Shown: positions 1-6,144, counted from the stretch's first letter. The stretch: DNA of 7,208 nt from Gemmatimonadota bacterium (GCA_030601615.1 JAUVTH010000072.1:1-7208), one strand, 5' to 3'. Notes: generated from the sequence alone by a model not told the origin. Made by a program: numbers and translations.

Positions 1-300
1 AGCATCGGGTCCCAGCGTTCGTATGATACGCGAACTAGCCATCCCTGCTTTGGATGCAGGACCTGACACGACGGGTCGAGCGCGCACTACCCAAGGGCCT
101 GGCCGGGCGGCTGGAGGGGCCCTCAGACGGTCCTCAGGCCGGGCGGCGGACGAAGACAGTATGCGGGAGGTCCTCTCCAGACGGCAGACCCAAGGAAAGT
201 CGGCGAAATCTGAGCGTCAATTGACAGTATCCTGCCAGCGACCCGGACAAGAAGAAGCCGCCCAAGGACATAACCTCAAGCGGCTGAAGTAGTTCTGCTG
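1..300. other. Gene-free left flank with short palindromes
   Basis: I see no supportable gene here. Short open frames exist on both strands, but they have no recognisable domain, no convincing ribosome binding site and a composition typical of chance frames in GC-rich DNA. What can be seen: an inverted repeat at 17-21/31-35 (GTTCG and CGAAC) around a CGTAT-G-ATACG palindrome (20-30). There are two mutually exclusive hairpins, CATCC (40-44) with GGATG (52-56) and CCTGC (44-48) with GCAGG (56-60). An 11-bp direct repeat GGCCGGGCGGC lies at 101-111 and 137-147. A 10-bp palindrome GTCAATTGAC lies at 216-225. The stretch could be decayed mobile-element or intergenic DNA. Confidence 0.5.
201..226. 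mobile_element. Possible insertion-sequence end remnant (weak)
   Basis: The stretch ends in a perfect 10-bp palindrome (GTCAATTGAC, 216-225) followed by A. On the minus strand it therefore begins with TG and continues through TTGACGCTCAGATTTCGCC. The TG/CA terminus and the wording resemble ends I recall from IS21-type elements. No transposase gene and no partner end are visible in the window, so this is a tentative reading. It could equally be an operator or a chance palindrome. Confidence 0.15.
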
Positions 301-390
301 ATGGGTCCGGGTGGATTTGCCGCGTCGTCCAGCATTGCGAGCACGCCGCAGGCGCGCGCAGCACTACCACCGACCTCACGCTTATCAGGC
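301..390 (-). repeat. 90-bp direct repeat copy A, split tRNA-Ile 3'-half-like
   Basis: The 90 bp match 5753-5842 with 6 substitutions and no gaps, and similarity stops sharply at both ends. On the minus strand, 390-366 reads like the centre of tRNA-Ile(GAU): anticodon loop CTGATAA with GAT, stem strand GCGTG, variable loop AGGTC and T-stem strand GGTGG. Positions 316-301 read like the end of the same tRNA: T-loop end AT, T-stem strand CCACC, then CGGACCC plus A for the acceptor strand. Between them lie 49 nt (317-365) where a tRNA would have about 4. The insert can form a 7-bp hairpin (341-347 with 351-357, loop GCA, one G-T pair). No acceptor 5' strand or D arm is present, so this is not a functional tRNA gene. 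It starts 68 nt past the UPF0182 stop codon. The repeat is certain. The tRNA relation rests on recalled tRNA-Ile sequence. Confidence 0.85.
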
Positions 391-440
391 TCGAAACGAG
401 CGCTGGTGGGCGCTGTCACCGCCTGTATCACCGCGACAGC
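389..440 (-). terminator. Hairpin cluster after the UPF0182 gene, possible terminator
   Basis: Three short inverted repeats lie just past the UPF0182 stop. GCTGTC (412-417) pairs with GACAGC (435-440) around a 17-nt loop that carries ACCGC twice. AGCGC (399-403) pairs with GCGCT (410-414). GCTCG (389-393) pairs with CGAGC (397-401) around AAA. No U-rich tract follows any stem on the minus strand, so a classic intrinsic terminator is not shown. The last hairpin overlaps the edge of repeat copy A. Confidence 0.25.
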
Positions 441-457
441 CGGCCCCCCGCCCCGCC

Positions 458-3190
458 TCAGCCAGAGCCCCGCTCCAGCCGGTCGAGCAGCGTCCGCAGC
501 CTCTCGATCGTCTGCCGCAGCTCCTCGCGGATCGACTCCACGAGATCCGGGTCCGGCCCCGCCTCGGCCGCCCCCGCCTCAGGCACCGTGCCCTCCGCGA
601 CCGGCGCGACCGCGGGCAGTTCCCCCCCGATCAGCGCGGCTACGGACCCCTCGAGCGTCTGGTTCATGGTCACCTGTCGGACGTCGGCCAGGATGATGCG
701 GCGCAGCTCCGGGAAATCAAGCGTCTCCGGCTTCAGGAAGACCGGCTCGGCGTAGAGGATGGCGTCCCCCATGGGGATGACCAGGAGGATCCCCCGCATC
801 ACCTCCGAGCCCACCTGGCCCCACAGCGTGAACTGCTCGGAGATCACCGCGTCGTTGTCGATCCGCGCCTCGATCTGGTTGGGGCCGTCGACGTGCCGGC
901 CCCTCGGGAAGCGGAACAGGATCCGCTCGTCGTAGTGCTCGCCGTCGTTCCGTGCCGCCATCCACCCCACCAGGTTGTGTCGGTTGTCGGGCGTGAACGG
1001 CTGGATCAGCAGGAACTCCTCCTTCTCTTCGCCGGGTAGCCGGGCCACGATGTAGTACGGCCGGAGGGGTTCGGAGCGGCCGAAGGAGGTCTGGACGGGG
1101 GCGTCCCACTGATCCTCCTTGTTGTAGAACACGACCGGGTCTTGCATGTGGTACTGCAGCAGCATCTGCGTCTGGATGGTGAACATGTCCAGCGGCACCC
1201 GTACATGTGCACGGAGGCGCTCCGGCATCTCCTCGCGCGGCTTGAAGAGTCCCGGGAAGATCGCCCCGTAGGCGCGGACCAGCGGGTCGTCGGGCTCGAA
1301 TACGTAGAAGTCCATGCTCCCGTCGTACGCATCCACGACCGCCTTGACGCTGTTACGAATGTAGTTGAACCGGCCGTCCCAGCGCGTCGCGTAGGGGTAC
1401 CGGCGCGTGACCGTGTAGGCGTCCTGGATCCAGGACACCCGGCCATCGGCGACGACGGCGTACGCTTCGCGGTCGTTCCTCAGGAACGGAGCGATCGTGC
1501 TCACGCGCTCCGACACGGTCCGGCGGTATTGGATCCGGCTCTCAGGCCCCACCTCGCCGGTGATCAGGATGTTCAGGTCGCCGAACTGCCAGGCGTAAAG
1601 CATCCGGCGGAAGAATGAGCTCAGGAGGACGCCGCCGCTTCCCTCGTAGCTGGTGTACTCGGGCCCCTCCTGGCCGGGGTAGTTGAACTCCTGCATCCCA
1701 CTGCGGGCGATCACGAAGTCCAGGCTACGCAGACCGTAGTAAATCTCGGGACGCTCGAGCGGAATCCGGCCCACCGGCGGGACATCGCGGATGAAAAAGG
1801 TGGGTCGGCCGCCGGCCTCGACTTCCGTCACGGGGCTCATGGCCACGCCGTAGCCGTGGGTGAACTGAAGGTGCCGGTTGACCCAGCGCTGGGCCTCGGC
1901 CGGCAGCTTATCCGCCGACAGCTCGCGCGTGGCGAGCATCACCTGCCGCAGCTCGCCGTCCACCGTGTATCGGTCCGTGTGCACGGTCAGGAAGTCGTAG
2001 TAGAGGCGGAAGAACTGGATCTGGTTGTAGCTCTGGAGCAGCGGGCCCTCGTCCCACAGCCGAATGTTGCGGATCGTCCCGCGGTTGTCGGCGACCATCT
2101 CCGCGTCGATCTCGCCGCGGGCCGGGTGCTCCCGCGACTCCAGATCTTCCAGCCCGAAGGCCCTGCGGGTGAACTCGATGTTGGTGGCCAGGTACTCCCG
2201 CTCGAGCGCCAGCTCGCTCGGCTCCACGCGCAGCCGCTGCACGAGCGCCGGCGCCGCGGACCCCACCAGGAGCACCAGGACCAGCCAGCCGGCAACGGGC
2301 CAGGCCATCCATCGATATCCTCGGAAACGGACGGCGGCGGCGACCAGGAACCCGGCGGTCACCACGGCGACCACGGCCAGGATCGCCCGGCCCGGGAGGT
2401 TGACGTGATCGTCGGTGTAGCCGACGCCAAACACCGTCCCGGTGGGAGAGAACAGCAGCTCGTAGCGCCCCAGCCAGTGCCCGACCGCGATGAGCAGGAA
2501 GAGCACCGCGCCCAAGCTGGCCAGCCACTTCCGCGCCGTGGCTCCCAGCAGCGCCGGCTCGCCCCGAAGGCGGCCGGTCACGTTGTGGAACACGGCCAGG
2601 ATCATCCCGAGGCCCACGACCGCGCCGATGAGCCAGCCGTGGACCAGGCGCAGCGCCGGAAGGGTGAAGATGTAGAAGGAGAAGTCCCGGCCGAAGATCG
2701 GGTCAGACTGACCAAACGGGACGGCATTCAGGGCGAGCAGGACGGTCTCCCACTCCGACCCCGCGTACATGCCCAGGAAGATGGCGGCCAGCAGGACGAC
2801 CGCGGCTGCGGCCCGAACCAGCAACTTGTGAATCAGGAGGTAGTCGAGCTCCTTGAGCGGCGCGTCAGGCCGCGGGGGTCGATCGGCGGATCGGGCCGCA
2901 GCGTAAAGGCTGGGGAGCGCGAGGCCCAGGAAGACCGCGACCCCGATCGTGAAGAGAACGACGCGGGTCGTCACGATCTTCACCAGCACCGACTCGTGCC
3001 CGAGCTCCCGAAACCACAGCCAGTCGGTGTAAAACGTCCCCAACCATCTCAGGGCTGTCCACACCAGGATGAGCGCCAGAACCACTAGTCCCCAGCGCAT
3101 CACCCGGCGGATCTGGTTGAAGTCGAGGGCGCTCAAGTCGATCCTGCCCGGCTCGCCCCGGCTCTTGTGGAAATCCAATAGGTCGTTCAT
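458..3190 (-). CDS. UPF0182 family integral membrane protein (910 aa)
   Basis: The family (COG1615/PF03699) consists of large membrane proteins of unknown biochemical role, so no reaction is assigned. About seven hydrophobic segments fill the N-terminal third (roughly residues 31-50, 70-97, 122-143, 172-202, 220-245, 268-290 and 294-316). Family landmarks follow: YTDWLWFRELG (54-64), DPIFGRDFSFYIF (163-175), the NIEFTRRAFGLEDL region (337-350), NIRLWDEGPLLQSYNQ (375-390), HGYGVAMSPVTEV (445-457) and, in the long extracytoplasmic part, LIQPFTPDNRHNLVGWMAARNDG (728-750). The length fits the family's usual 900-1000 residues and no frame break is seen. The tail has an Ala/Pro/Glu-rich linker (about 855-880) and a charged helix or coiled coil (882-907). 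The ATG at 3190 is chosen because it leaves a short cytoplasmic tail before the first membrane segment. A weak GGAAGGG sits about 10 nt upstream. It lies on the same strand as the TPR gene, 238 bp downstream of that gene's stop. Confidence 0.95.
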   Translation of the reverse strand: MNDLLDFHKSRGEPGRIDLSALDFNQIRRVMRWGLVVLALILVWTALRWLGTFYTDWLWFRELGHESVLVKIVTTRVVLFTIGVAVFLGLALPSLYAAARSADRPPRPDAPLKELDYLLIHKLLVRAAAAVVLLAAIFLGMYAGSEWETVLLALNAVPFGQSDPIFGRDFSFYIFTLPALRLVHGWLIGAVVGLGMILAVFHNVTGRLRGEPALLGATARKWLASLGAVLFLLIAVGHWLGRYELLFSPTGTVFGVGYTDDHVNLPGRAILAVVAVVTAGFLVAAAVRFRGYRWMAWPVAGWLVLVLLVGSAAPALVQRLRVEPSELALEREYLATNIEFTRRAFGLEDLESREHPARGEIDAEMVADNRGTIRNIRLWDEGPLLQSYNQIQFFRLYYDFLTVHTDRYTVDGELRQVMLATRELSADKLPAEAQRWVNRHLQFTHGYGVAMSPVTEVEAGGRPTFFIRDVPPVGRIPLERPEIYYGLRSLDFVIARSGMQEFNYPGQEGPEYTSYEGSGGVLLSSFFRRMLYAWQFGDLNILITGEVGPESRIQYRRTVSERVSTIAPFLRNDREAYAVVADGRVSWIQDAYTVTRRYPYATRWDGRFNYIRNSVKAVVDAYDGSMDFYVFEPDDPLVRAYGAIFPGLFKPREEMPERLRAHVRVPLDMFTIQTQMLLQYHMQDPVVFYNKEDQWDAPVQTSFGRSEPLRPYYIVARLPGEEKEEFLLIQPFTPDNRHNLVGWMAARNDGEHYDERILFRFPRGRHVDGPNQIEARIDNDAVISEQFTLWGQVGSEVMRGILLVIPMGDAILYAEPVFLKPETLDFPELRRIILADVRQVTMNQTLEGSVAALIGGELPAVAPVAEGTVPEAGAAEAGPDPDLVESIREELRQTIERLRTLLDRLERGSG

Positions 3191-3428
3191 GACGGCACTG
3201 CCCTTCCGATAGACGGCTGCATCCGCGGGTCCAGGGGTCGTCGGTCGCAGGGGGTCTTCCCGGCCCTAGCTACCGGGTATCTGAGGAATGATAACCGATT
3301 GGGCCCGCGAGGGAACCACATCGGGTGGCCATGGACACCGTGGTGGCACGTGCCCTCGGCCGTATCTTCTCAACAACCGAAAGGACCGTGTTACCCCAAA
3401 TGCTACTTCTCGCGGCACACACGCACGC
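3191..3428. other. 238-bp gap between the TPR and UPF0182 genes
   Basis: No gene is supported here. The gap lies downstream of the TPR stop and upstream of the UPF0182 start, both minus strand. It contains a perfect 10-bp palindrome GGCACGTGCC (3345-3354) with GGTG and CACC arms nearby (3325-3340), but no stem followed by a U tract. On the minus strand a TATCAT (around 3289-3294) could be a -10 element, but I see no convincing -35 partner. The length suggests the downstream gene may have its own promoter. Confidence 0.4.
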
Positions 3429-5426
3429 CTACCCGGCGTGTGGTTCCAGGCTGGGCTGGAGTCCCATCTTCTCCCGCAGCTCCTCGAAGCGCGGGTCGGA
3501 GCGCAAGCAGTCGTACCAGGGGTGCACAGCGAGGTTGATCAGACTCTCCGACTTCCTCTCCCACGCCTCGCTCAACAGCTCGAAGGCGGTGTCCGCGTGC
3601 CCTAGCCATCCGTATCCGGCGCCGATCCAACCGAGGTTCTTGATGCGGAAGGGATCCTCGCGCCTCTCCAATTCCCCAAGGAGTCGTAACGCCTGCTGTG
3701 TCTCTCCGGACCGCGCTCGGATGAGCGACACAAGCAGATCATCTTCGAACCACTCGCTGCCCCCGAGATCGCGCGCGCGATCGACCTCCGTCAGGGCTTC
3801 GTCGTACCGACCCTGCTCCACACGAATCCAGGACAAGGCCATGTGAGCAGCCGCCGCCAGTGCTCTCAGGGTTGAATCCAGGTGAGCCGCGGCCAGGTTA
3901 TCCGAGCCGAGGAAGGTCGCCAGCTCTGTTGCCAGCGTGTCATATTCGCGAGCCAGGAATAGAATCCGCGCGTGATTCAGGCCCCAATAGGGATTCAGTT
4001 CCTGGGCCCTCGCCGACGCTATGAACGCTTCCTCCAGCCGCCCCATCGCCGTCAGCACCCGTGCCCTGTTCCCATGAGCCCAGTGGAAGTCCGGGTCGAG
4101 AGCAAGGGCTTCCTCCACCTGCTCTAGAGCCTCCTCGAACCTGTAAGCGTGCAGGAGAGCCTGACCGTAGACGTTGATGGCTGGCGCGGAGAGCGGATCC
4201 AGTGCCCGGGCCTTTCTCGCTTCCTGCAAGCCTTCCTCAACGCGACCCAGCTCCATGATGAGAAGAGTAGCGTACCAGTGCCTCACCTCGGCATCGTTGG
4301 GATTAAGCTCGATAGCCCGCCGGTACTCCCGATAAGCCCCCTCGATGTCATCCCCGACCTCCAGCACTCCTCCAAGAGCGAAGTGCGCCTCCCCAAGCGT
4401 TTCGTCGAGCCCGAGTGCCTTCTCCGCCATCGTCCGGGCGACCGTGAGGGAGTCGTTCCAGACCAGGGGATGCCAATAGCTCAACAGGGTATAGGTCTGT
4501 GCGAGACCACCGTATGCCAGCGCGTAAGTGGAGTCCCGCTGAAGCGCGCGTCGGAAGTACCTGGCAGCCGCCGTGAGATCCTCCTCATCCCGGCCGGCCA
4601 GGGTATGGCGGCCCCTAATGTAGAGACCGTACGCCTCGAGATCCTGCGTCGGCTCTGCCTCGATCCGTGCTTCGACGTCGGGTGCCAGCGTGGCGCGGAG
4701 CGCCCGGGCCACCTCCAGCGCCAGGTCGCTCCGAATGGCGAAGACATTGGCTGCCGTGAGCTCCTTGTCGTACGTCTCGGCCCACAGGTGCTCGTCAGTC
4801 GAGGCGTCGATGAGCTGCACGTTGACATGCACTCGATCGCCCAGGACATCCACGCCGCCTTCCATCACCACCGCCACCCCCAGAGCGTCGGCGATCTCCG
4901 GCAACCCCAGCACGGTGTCCCGGAATCTCATCACCGAGGTGCGCGAAATCACCTTGAGCGTACCGATCTTGGACAGCTGTGTGATCAGGTCGTCATGAAG
5001 TCCATCGGAGAAGATGAGGGCCTCCTCGTCTTCCGCCGGGGCTCGGGTCGTGAACGGCAGCACCGCGAGGGACGGCCGCCCCTCCTCGAGAAGAATCCCA
5101 CCCGCCCGGTCACGTGTCGGCGGACCGGGCATCGGTGCCCAGAGCGCAACCGAAACCGCGGCCACGGCGAGGAGGGCCGCCAGCGCGACGAGCTCCCTTC
5201 CACGCACGTGCTGAACTCCTTTTACGCCGTGGTACCAGGCGAGAATCAGAAGCGCTACGAAGCCCACAGCAGCTACAATGATCGCACCGCGGACGAGCGA
5301 CGGCGGCCAGCCGAAGCGGTCGGCTACAAAACCGAGCGCCTCCAGAAAAAGCCAGGCACCGGCAAGGTAAGCCACGGCCCACTGTATGATCTTACGCTCT
5401 CGAAGGCGCGCCAGAAGACCGGACAT
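3429..5426 (-). CDS. Membrane-anchored TolB/FlgO-like TPR protein (665 aa)
   Basis: This is probably an inner-membrane scaffold or signalling-type TPR protein. Exact partner and role are unknown. Three hydrophobic segments lie at about residues 14-34, 46-64 and 79-96. The block SLAVLPF...FSDGLHDDLITQLSKIGTLKVISRTSVMRFRD (119-170), continuing to HLWAETYDKEL (213-223), is the alpha/beta TolB/FlgO-like domain often placed between a sensor or kinase part and TPRs in Gemmatimonadota-like proteins. From about 280 to 620 follow TPR-like helical pairs, for example YFRRALQRDSTYALAYGGLA, AIELNPNDAEVRHWYATLL and ALALDPDFHWAHGNRARVL. The C terminus (HPWYDCLRSDPRFEELREKMGL, 635-656) is typical of these proteins. 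No kinase, cyclase or DNA-binding domain is present. The frame stays open upstream to 5597. I choose ATG 5426 because family members start with a short charged peptide and RRK/RERK just before the first membrane helix, and AGGGAG lies just upstream, though only about 2-4 nt away. The 57-codon upstream extension overlaps repeat sequence. Confidence 0.9.
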   Translation of the reverse strand: MSGLLARLRERKIIQWAVAYLAGAWLFLEALGFVADRFGWPPSLVRGAIIVAAVGFVALLILAWYHGVKGVQHVRGRELVALAALLAVAAVSVALWAPMPGPPTRDRAGGILLEEGRPSLAVLPFTTRAPAEDEEALIFSDGLHDDLITQLSKIGTLKVISRTSVMRFRDTVLGLPEIADALGVAVVMEGGVDVLGDRVHVNVQLIDASTDEHLWAETYDKELTAANVFAIRSDLALEVARALRATLAPDVEARIEAEPTQDLEAYGLYIRGRHTLAGRDEEDLTAAARYFRRALQRDSTYALAYGGLAQTYTLLSYWHPLVWNDSLTVARTMAEKALGLDETLGEAHFALGGVLEVGDDIEGAYREYRRAIELNPNDAEVRHWYATLLIMELGRVEEGLQEARKARALDPLSAPAINVYGQALLHAYRFEEALEQVEEALALDPDFHWAHGNRARVLTAMGRLEEAFIASARAQELNPYWGLNHARILFLAREYDTLATELATFLGSDNLAAAHLDSTLRALAAAAHMALSWIRVEQGRYDEALTEVDRARDLGGSEWFEDDLLVSLIRARSGETQQALRLLGELERREDPFRIKNLGWIGAGYGWLGHADTAFELLSEAWERKSESLINLAVHPWYDCLRSDPRFEELREKMGLQPSLEPHAG

Positions 5427-5434
5427 GGCTCCCT
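5427..5434 (-). promoter_or_regulatory. Shine-Dalgarno-like AGGGAG before the TPR gene
   Basis: On the minus strand AGGGAG (5434-5429) precedes ATG 5426 by only two bases, which is closer than ideal. It is the only purine-rich run near this start and supports it over the upstream ATG at 5597, where the sequence belongs to the hairpin repeat. Confidence 0.4.
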
Positions 5435-5477
5435 GTTCGCGGCAGAGGTGACGAAGGAGAAGTGGAGCCTCAGTTGA

Positions 5478-5506
5478 ATAATAGGCTTTCAGGACGCTTT
5501 GGGCAC
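5478..5506 (-). promoter_or_regulatory. Weak candidate promoter for the TPR gene
   Basis: On the minus strand TATTAT (5483-5478) matches a -10 hexamer well. With a 17-bp spacer the -35 position (5506-5501) reads GTGCCC, matching TTGACA at only three positions. Transcription would begin near 5471, giving a leader of about 45 nt, and would leave the upstream hairpin repeats outside the transcript. Confidence 0.25.
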
Positions 5507-5564
5507 CTGAGATCCGCCCGATACCGCCGCCCGGCGACGCATGCCTGGTCAGCGTGCTGCCCAT

Positions 5565-5751
5565 CCGCACATAGGACACCGTCCTCGGAGCGAGCATCGG
5601 TGGCGCTCAGATGTCCGGGGCTCGGATCAGGAAGGATACGCCACAACCGCAGGGAGGACATTCCTCTCGGAGCGAGTATCGGTGGCGTCCTGATGCTGGG
5701 AGCCCAGAACGCTACCGCCACCGCGCAACTCGCGAAGAGAGGAGTGTCCTC
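5565..5751. repeat. Two imperfect ~82-bp tandem units rich in hairpins
   Basis: Positions 5565-5613 and 5647-5695 align without gaps over 49 nt at an offset of 82 bp (37 identities). The best shared core is CTCGGAGCGAG-Y-ATCGGTGGCG (5584-5605 and 5666-5687), with one mismatch. Each unit opens with a hairpin of different sequence: AGGAC-ACC-GTCCT (5573-5585) and GAGGA-CAT-TCCTC (5654-5666). A third, GAGGA-GTG-TCCTC, sits at 5739-5751, directly against the 90-bp repeat. Each unit then has a CTCG-GAG-CGAG hairpin. Then GTGGCG can pair with CGCCAC (5600-5605/5639-5644; 5681-5687/5716-5722), enclosing a small hairpin (TCCG/CGGA at 5614-5626; CTGGG/CCCAG at 5696-5707). Pairing is kept although the sequences differ. 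Function unknown: RNA element, protein-binding array, or mobile-repeat remnant. Confidence 0.6.
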
Positions 5752-5752
5752 G

Positions 5753-5842
5753 ATGGGCCCGGGTGGATTTGCCGCGTCGTCCAGCGTTGCGAGCACGCCG
5801 CAGGCGAGCGCCGCACCACTACCGACCTCACGCTTATCAGGC
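5753..5842 (-). repeat. 90-bp direct repeat copy B, split tRNA-Ile 3'-half-like
   Basis: Same repeat and orientation as 301-390. On the minus strand, 5842-5818 carries CGCCTGATAAGCGTGAGGTC of the tRNA-Ile(GAU) anticodon and variable region, and 5768-5753 carries ATCCACCCGGGCCCAT. Here the acceptor strand CGGGCCC is intact (copy A has CGGACCC), but the T-stem 5' strand is GGTAG instead of GGTGG, so one T-stem pair is lost. The 49-nt insert (5769-5817) keeps the hairpin of copy A with one mismatch (5793-5799 with 5803-5809). The 5' half of a tRNA is missing here too. It lies in the intergenic region between the TPR gene and katG, flanked by the hairpin at 5739-5751 and the inverted repeat at 5849-5864. 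Confidence 0.85.
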
Positions 5843-5848
5843 GACCGT

Positions 5849-5881
5849 GAATCTGGTCAGATTCCGACAATAGGCCGGAAT
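5849..5881. promoter_or_regulatory. Nested inverted repeats upstream of katG
   Basis: GAATCTG (5849-5855) and CAGATTC (5858-5864) form a 16-bp near-palindrome with a 2-bp centre. It overlaps a second inverted repeat, ATTCCG (5861-5866) and CGGAAT (5876-5881), with a 9-bp spacer. This arrangement suits a dimeric regulator, but it sits about 265 bp before the katG start, which is far for a simple operator. It also begins only 6 bp after repeat copy B and resembles the multiple short repeats at some insertion-sequence ends. Neither role is proven. Confidence 0.3.
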
Positions 5882-6133
5882 TTCACGACGGCGCACGACA
5901 TTCTGCTGGATGGTTGCTGGGGTGAGGCGGCTGAATGTCGGTTTGAATGGACGGAAGAATGGACGGCCTGCTACTCCTGCTTGCCACAGGCGGAAGCCGT
6001 ATACCGCCGTCGGGTGTTCTTCACCTTGGACAAACGTGGTCCTTACGCGACGAAGCCGTCGGTATTTTCCTGCCTTGATTCGCGCCGAAACACTGTATTC
6101 ACAGCGGCACGGTGGATAGGTTGAGACAACGAA

Positions 6134-6139
6134 AGGAGG
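6134..6139 (+). promoter_or_regulatory. Strong Shine-Dalgarno AGGAGG setting the katG TTG start
   Basis: AAAGGAGG ends 5 nt before TTG 6145, which is ideal spacing. The next in-frame ATG (6283) would remove the conserved DWWPNQLNL segment. Upstream in-frame GTG (6112) and TTG (6121) have no comparable ribosome binding site. This fixes TTG 6145 as the start. Confidence 0.8.
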
Positions 6140-6144
6140 ACGCT

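Larger units (their letters stand above)
5843..6144. other. 302-bp region upstream of katG without a supported gene
   Basis: Open frames cross this region on both strands but show no known domain, and the plus-strand ones have no ribosome binding site. I treat it as the katG leader and promoter region. A possible promoter is TTGATT (6075-6080), a 15-bp spacer and TATTCA (6096-6101). Both hexamers and the spacer are poor. Another -35-like TTGGAC (6026-6031) has no partner. No regulator gene (Fur/PerR or OxyR type) lies between katG and the TPR gene, and I see no recognisable Fur, PerR or OxyR box. Confidence 0.4.

Noticed and set aside
44..60. Stem-loop CCTGC-TTTGGAT-GCAGG resembling a tRNA anticodon arm with TGG
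   Set aside because: No D arm, T arm or acceptor stem can be placed around it, and a competing hairpin uses the same bases.
301..390. Integron attC site interpretation of the 90-bp repeat
   Set aside because: The expected GTTRRRY and RYYYAAC terminal boxes are not present at the repeat edges.
1856..3088. Long plus-strand open frame of 410 codons
   Set aside because: It is antisense to the UPF0182 gene, which is convincingly coding. The frame is a by-product of GC-rich codon use.
4149..5477. Long plus-strand open frame of 442 codons
   Set aside because: It is antisense to the TPR gene and has no recognisable domain.
5427..5597. N-terminal extension of the TPR protein to ATG 5597
   Set aside because: The 57 extra residues have no membrane or family similarity and their codons overlap the hairpin repeat. 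The family-like N terminus starts at ATG 5426.
5753..6124. Plus-strand open frame running from repeat copy B toward katG
   Set aside because: Part of it is repeat DNA, no ribosome binding site or domain is seen, and substitutions between the two repeat copies do not favour synonymous positions.
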